From Anaerolineae bacterium (GTDB lineage Bacteria > Chloroflexota > Anaerolineae > Aggregatilineales > UBA2796): a DNA stretch of 64,000 nucleotides. The stretch is taken from contig JAHBVJ010000010.1 of NCBI GenBank assembly GCA_019637615.1, positions 124,001 through 188,000 of the forward strand, given 5' to 3'. Below, piece after piece: positions 60,774-64,000 of the stretch (within the stretch, counting starts at the first letter, position 1; each line of letters starts with the position of its first letter). The notes beneath the pieces are model-generated. The model was given only the letters and a program-made list of their open reading frames with translations, had not been told where the DNA came from and searched no databases. A program made the position numbers and the translations under genes.

Positions 60774-63059
60774 GTGACTGACGATCAGGTGATCACCGAG
60801 CCAACGGATGCCATTGAGGAAACCACGCCGGAAGAGGGTGCGCCAGAGGAAGTGTCGGCAGCCGAACCCAAGGTCGAGCCGACCGAGACAGACAGGCTGA
60901 ACACACCTCCGCTGGCAGTCTATATGCTGCTGATAGAGGTCGGCCTTCTGATCTTTATCGGCTGGTTCGTCACCGCGCGTTACCGCGAACCGGACATCAA
61001 TTTCTGGGTCAAAGGGCCGGAAATTGTGCCACTGGTCGGCAGTGGCAGCTTCGCCAGCCTGATTCTGGAGAAAACCGGACGCCTGCCGCTATGGAATCCG
61101 TTCATGGGGCACGGCGAGCCGACGCTGGAAGCCGTCCTCTCGTTCATCCTGAATCCCCTGATCTTCCTGCCCTTCTTGGCTTACGGCATCGTTAACGGAG
61201 CCAAAGTCACCGTCATCTTGCACGTGATCTTGATGGGCATCGGCGGCTGGACGTTGGGGCGCGTGTTGGGGATGCGCCAGTTCGGGCGCGTGCTGCTCGG
61301 TATCATGCTGCTCGGTTTAGGGGGCTTCGCCGTCGCCATCGGGTGGGGCTGGTTCCAGATCGCTTTGAGCATCGCGTATATTCCGTGGCTGCTGGCAACC
61401 TTGATCGCGATCTTGTATCGGCGCGGACGCTGGTCAATCGTGCTGTTTGCGGTGATGAGTTTCTTGTTCGTCAGCACGGGCAGTTATTGGTATACCCTGC
61501 CGTTGGCAAGCCTGTGTTTGCCGCTGATAGTCGTGGCGCTGGTCGGGCGCGATAATAATCGCTTTTATCTCGAAGGCCGTCGGCTGCGACGACTGATCAT
61601 CGCGCTGCTGCTGGCGGGATTGTTGAGCGCGATCCGGCTGCTGCCGCAATTCTACGAGAGCGGCAATTTCTTCCACAATAACACTGGCTTGCTGGATGGC
61701 ACCAACCTCCAAACAGTGATCGGCTCCCTATTCACGCCGACTTACGATCCGGTCATTGTCTGGACGAATTACAACTACACGCTGTCACCGCTGCTGCTGG
61801 CGCTTGCCATCATCGCGTGGCTGGTGATCTCGCCGTCGATTAAGCGGCTGCATTCGACGCTGCTCAACATCATGGTGCCTACCGCCATCGGTACGATTCC
61901 GCTGATCTTCTGGGCGATGGAAGGTACCGACTTCAACCGCAGTGTCTATCAAGCCTTCCCCTTCCTGCTCAACTGGCGCTGGACGCCGCGCGTCTTGGTG
62001 CCCGTCAGCATCTGGCTGATCGTGATCGTGGTGCTGCTGCTCGACAGCGCCGTGTATCGTCTGCGCATGGCGGCGCTCGGACGGGAACGCCTAGGTTTGG
62101 GGCTGCCGCTGCTCAACCGCCAGATTGTGGTGCCCAAGGTGGTCAGCCGTCCGCTGGCGTTGGGTGTGCTGGTCGTCTTTGCCGTGCTTGCAATCAACGA
62201 AGCGTGGACAGCCACCGCGTATAATTGGAATGAATTCGGGTGGGTGGAAAGCCGCGCGTGGGTGCGCGATTGGTCTGGTGTGCGCTATCTGCGGAGCTTG
62301 TATCCCACGCAGTTCCTGAGCATCGACACACAACAGCGCATTCAGGGCGACGAGTTCTACGACACCCTATCGCGTACCGTCGTTGGCAATCCAGAGATCG
62401 CCAGCATCGGATCGCCGCCCACCATCGGCGGCACGCGCTTGGACGATGTCCCCACGCAATATGCAGCGGGGCATGTCTGGGATTTCCTCGAGTCGCGTCC
62501 GGCCTTCGGTTACAAGCCAGTCCCCGGCGCGCCGATCAACATCAAGTGGGAAGTGGCGTGGGAACATCCGCAAGCCCTTGATTATGCTTTTACGGTCAAG
62601 CGCTCATCGTTGGATGGTGAGACGCCGATGACCCGCGACGAAACGCGTTCCGTCACCTACTATCACCGCATTCAGAGCGTCTTGCTGACGGTTGATCATT
62701 ACGATCCCGAAGACATCCTCGTAATTCAAGAGGTCGCCTATCCGGGTTGGCAAGTGACCATCAACGGTGCGCCCGCGCAAGTCGAGTCGATCAGTCATTA
62801 TCTCGGTGTGGTCTTGCCCGCCGATGGTCAGCCAGTGGAAGTTGAGTTTGTGTACCGCCCCACCGTACTTTATGTAGGGGCGGCGATCAGTTTGTTTGGT
62901 TTCCTCTTCTTCGTGGTCTACGCGCTGCGGCTGGATAAGCGCTTCGGGTGGGATAAGGCATCGGCACGCTTTGTTGAGGTCGGCATCGGCAAGTATTTGC
63001 TGCCAGCGGGTAAGCGGTTGTTCGCCGTCCTGACGAAGCAGATTGATGACGAAGACTGA
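60774..63059 (+). CDS. YfhO-like GT-C membrane protein
   Basis: A 761-residue membrane protein. It starts at GTG 60774 behind GAGGGAAGT. An acidic 45-residue cytoplasmic tail precedes about 12 to 13 segments. The outer loop after the first segment (REPDINFWVKGPEIVPLVGSG-type, cut here) and GHGEPTLEAVLSFILNPL fit the YfhO group, as do the C-terminal sheet QEVAYPGWQVTINGAPAQVES and the last membrane helix. YfhO proteins belong to the GT-C fold; in Bacillus one member glycosylates lipoteichoic acid. The substrate here is not known. A good terminator hairpin follows. Confidence 0.8.
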   Translation: MTDDQVITEPTDAIEETTPEEGAPEEVSAAEPKVEPTETDRLNTPPLAVYMLLIEVGLLIFIGWFVTARYREPDINFWVKGPEIVPLVGSGSFASLILEKTGRLPLWNPFMGHGEPTLEAVLSFILNPLIFLPFLAYGIVNGAKVTVILHVILMGIGGWTLGRVLGMRQFGRVLLGIMLLGLGGFAVAIGWGWFQIALSIAYIPWLLATLIAILYRRGRWSIVLFAVMSFLFVSTGSYWYTLPLASLCLPLIVVALVGRDNNRFYLEGRRLRRLIIALLLAGLLSAIRLLPQFYESGNFFHNNTGLLDGTNLQTVIGSLFTPTYDPVIVWTNYNYTLSPLLLALAIIAWLVISPSIKRLHSTLLNIMVPTAIGTIPLIFWAMEGTDFNRSVYQAFPFLLNWRWTPRVLVPVSIWLIVIVVLLLDSAVYRLRMAALGRERLGLGLPLLNRQIVVPKVVSRPLALGVLVVFAVLAINEAWTATAYNWNEFGWVESRAWVRDWSGVRYLRSLYPTQFLSIDTQQRIQGDEFYDTLSRTVVGNPEIASIGSPPTIGGTRLDDVPTQYAAGHVWDFLESRPAFGYKPVPGAPINIKWEVAWEHPQALDYAFTVKRSSLDGETPMTRDETRSVTYYHRIQSVLLTVDHYDPEDILVIQEVAYPGWQVTINGAPAQVESISHYLGVVLPADGQPVEVEFVYRPTVLYVGAAISLFGFLFFVVYALRLDKRFGWDKASARFVEVGIGKYLLPAGKRLFAVLTKQIDDED

Positions 63060-63087
63060 GCGAAATGTATCTGTTCAATCTAGGATA

Positions 63088-63132
63088 ATATCACCATTAT
63101 TGGTTAGGGTTTAGAGCCAATAACGGTGATAT
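63088..63132 (+). terminator. terminator of the YfhO-like gene
   Basis: ATATCACC-a-TTATTGG pairs with CCAATAA-c-GGTGATAT, a 15-pair stem with one mismatch and a 13-base loop, followed by TTTC. Confidence 0.7.
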
Positions 63133-63174
63133 TTCATGCGTGCCTCATTGCAGCCAATAACGCGTAACATCCTG

Positions 63175-63630
63175 ATGTCTCAAATTCAAGGAAACATTAA
63201 GCATAAGCAAGGTCTAAATGGATGCCTGAGATGGGCAATAGGCGTGCTGGCGCTATTGTGCATATTGTATTTGGCGTATGCTATTTTCCTTTGGGTCGAA
63301 TTCTCGAACAACTACACAATGTGGCTCGATCAAAATGCGACTAATTACACGGTTAGTGTAAAGTATAGTAAAGCCGAGTCGATTACTTACGTAGAAGACC
63401 GCGAATTGGTTCGGAATAAGGTAGTTGTACAAGGCTTTCAAAAATTCGATAAGCCGATCATTGATTGGGCTTTTGAACACGCAAAAAACTGCATCACCTC
63501 GTGGCCTCTGTGTAAATTTTTCGGTTGGTCATTCCAATATGATCCTGATTATGGTTATCCTACTCATATTGAATACCATGATTATGATTGGCTCTATATC
63601 ATAGATGTCAATGGGTTTACCAAAAATTAG
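63175..63630 (+). CDS. DUF6174-like membrane-anchored protein
   Basis: A 151-residue protein with one membrane segment (about 18-40) and a small outer domain. NYTVSVKYSK and YDPDYGYPTHIEY follow the pattern of the DUF6174 family, secreted or anchored proteins of unknown function, although the family's Cys pair is not in its usual place. ATG 63175 is chosen since an earlier ATG at 63136 begins three bases after the terminator hairpin. Codon use is more AT-rich than in the neighbours, a hint of later acquisition. Confidence 0.5.
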   Translation: MSQIQGNIKHKQGLNGCLRWAIGVLALLCILYLAYAIFLWVEFSNNYTMWLDQNATNYTVSVKYSKAESITYVEDRELVRNKVVVQGFQKFDKPIIDWAFEHAKNCITSWPLCKFFGWSFQYDPDYGYPTHIEYHDYDWLYIIDVNGFTKN

Positions 63631-63663
63631 TCGTAACTCGCCAGACCGATACACAGAGTTTGT

Positions 63664-63999
63664 TTACATGGCTTGTGGATCGGGGTTGAGGTGACGGGCT
63701 AAGGCATCCAGAAACACGCTTTCCCCCGGCGGCTTCTTGAGGAACCCGTCCGCGCCGATAGACATCGCGAGATCAGCAGCATCCAGCACCGAGCAGATCA
63801 ACACCGGAATATGCTGCGTGGCGCGGCGATTCTTCAGCAGTTGCAAGACTTCCCAACCGTCCTGCTTGGGCAGCATCACGTCCAGCACGATCAAGCGCGG
63901 CTGTGCGTTGGTGGCTAATTCAAGCGCCTGTGTGCCGTCATGCGCTGCCAACACCTGATACGGGTAGCCCGTCAAATAGCGCCGGAACAAGGCCACCGC
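63664..63999 (-). CDS. response-regulator receiver, 5' end outside window
   Basis: The last 112 residues or so of a gene that enters from the right edge. They form a receiver: phosphoacceptor Asp in LIVLDVMLP, GWEVLQLLK, a Ser in place of the usual Thr switch (LICSVLD) and Lys in FLKKPPG. The protein ends shortly after the receiver, so any other domain (kinase or further receivers) lies upstream, outside the window. The frame is open to the edge. Confidence 0.85.
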   Translation of the reverse strand, partial: AVALFRRYLTGYPYQVLAAHDGTQALELATNAQPRLIVLDVMLPKQDGWEVLQLLKNRRATQHIPVLICSVLDAADLAMSIGADGFLKKPPGESVFLDALARHLNPDPQAM

Positions 64000-64000
64000 G

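Overview
The window carries 46 protein genes (two cut by its edges) on ordinary bacterial DNA of moderately high GC. I see no rRNA, tRNA, CRISPR array, transposase or phage gene. The best guess for the source is a member of the Chloroflexota (Anaerolineae-like), held with low to moderate confidence. The reasons are an ECF sigma factor coupled to a membrane WD40 protein, many soluble multi-PAS kinases with receivers at the N-terminus, big secreted SBBP/VCBS and threonine-proline-linker proteins, several GT-C membrane enzymes, and a cyanobacteria/Chloroflexi-style heptamer repeat tract. No ribosomal or phylogenetic marker is present to settle it.

Layout. 1-6250: the end of a GH29 alpha-L-fucosidase, rlmN, a Ser-rich membrane protein, then a PhnD-like lipoprotein overlapping two ABC-2-type permeases with no ATPase nearby. 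6539-11746 (minus): ECF sigma factor plus membrane WD40 partner, and a large secreted SBBP protein. 12122-20366: drug and stress genes, namely an MFS exporter, a radical-SAM DNA repair protein read from a probably leaderless promoter, an AlkD-like glycosylase behind an array of CCGATCAT boxes, a TetR/DHA2-exporter pair, RidA, SRPBCC and a WYL regulator. 20416-25126 (minus): zwf, gnd, truB and a cytochrome P450. 25127-26482: a long gene-poor gap with a good minus-strand promoter, hairpins and heptamer repeats. 26483-29929: a secreted GH5 enzyme with three malectin-like modules.

30073-43304 is a 13-kb signalling island of soluble kinases and receivers. It holds an eight-PAS histidine kinase with a receiver-kinase, a regulator that is a fusion of a receiver with a decayed NarX-like kinase and a NarL-like half, a tandem double kinase, a lone receiver and a receiver-PAS-GAF kinase. 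The two minus-strand operons carry the same doubled box, ACTACGTA-N3-ACTACGTA, at a similar distance upstream. The LuxR-type regulator of the island is the natural candidate reader. This is the part of the window most likely to be an undescribed system.

43618-45784: two-subunit fumarase in the order beta-alpha, then an AviRa-like rRNA methyltransferase. 45922-50512: three overlapping GT-C-type membrane glycosyltransferases, one with an odd repeat-bearing in-frame segment. 50589-51457: a toxin-antitoxin pair and a small membrane protein. 51461-58121 (minus): a YtfQ-YtfR-YtfT-YjfF-type sugar importer followed by a membrane hybrid kinase with a decayed ATPase. 58472-63999: a secreted propeller protein, a YfhO-like membrane protein, a DUF6174-like protein and the end of a response regulator.

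Together the genes suggest a saprophyte that cuts glycans outside the cell (GH29, GH5), imports furanose-type sugars, oxidises hexose phosphate by the pentose phosphate route for NADPH, exports drugs, and devotes much coding capacity to cytoplasmic sensing.
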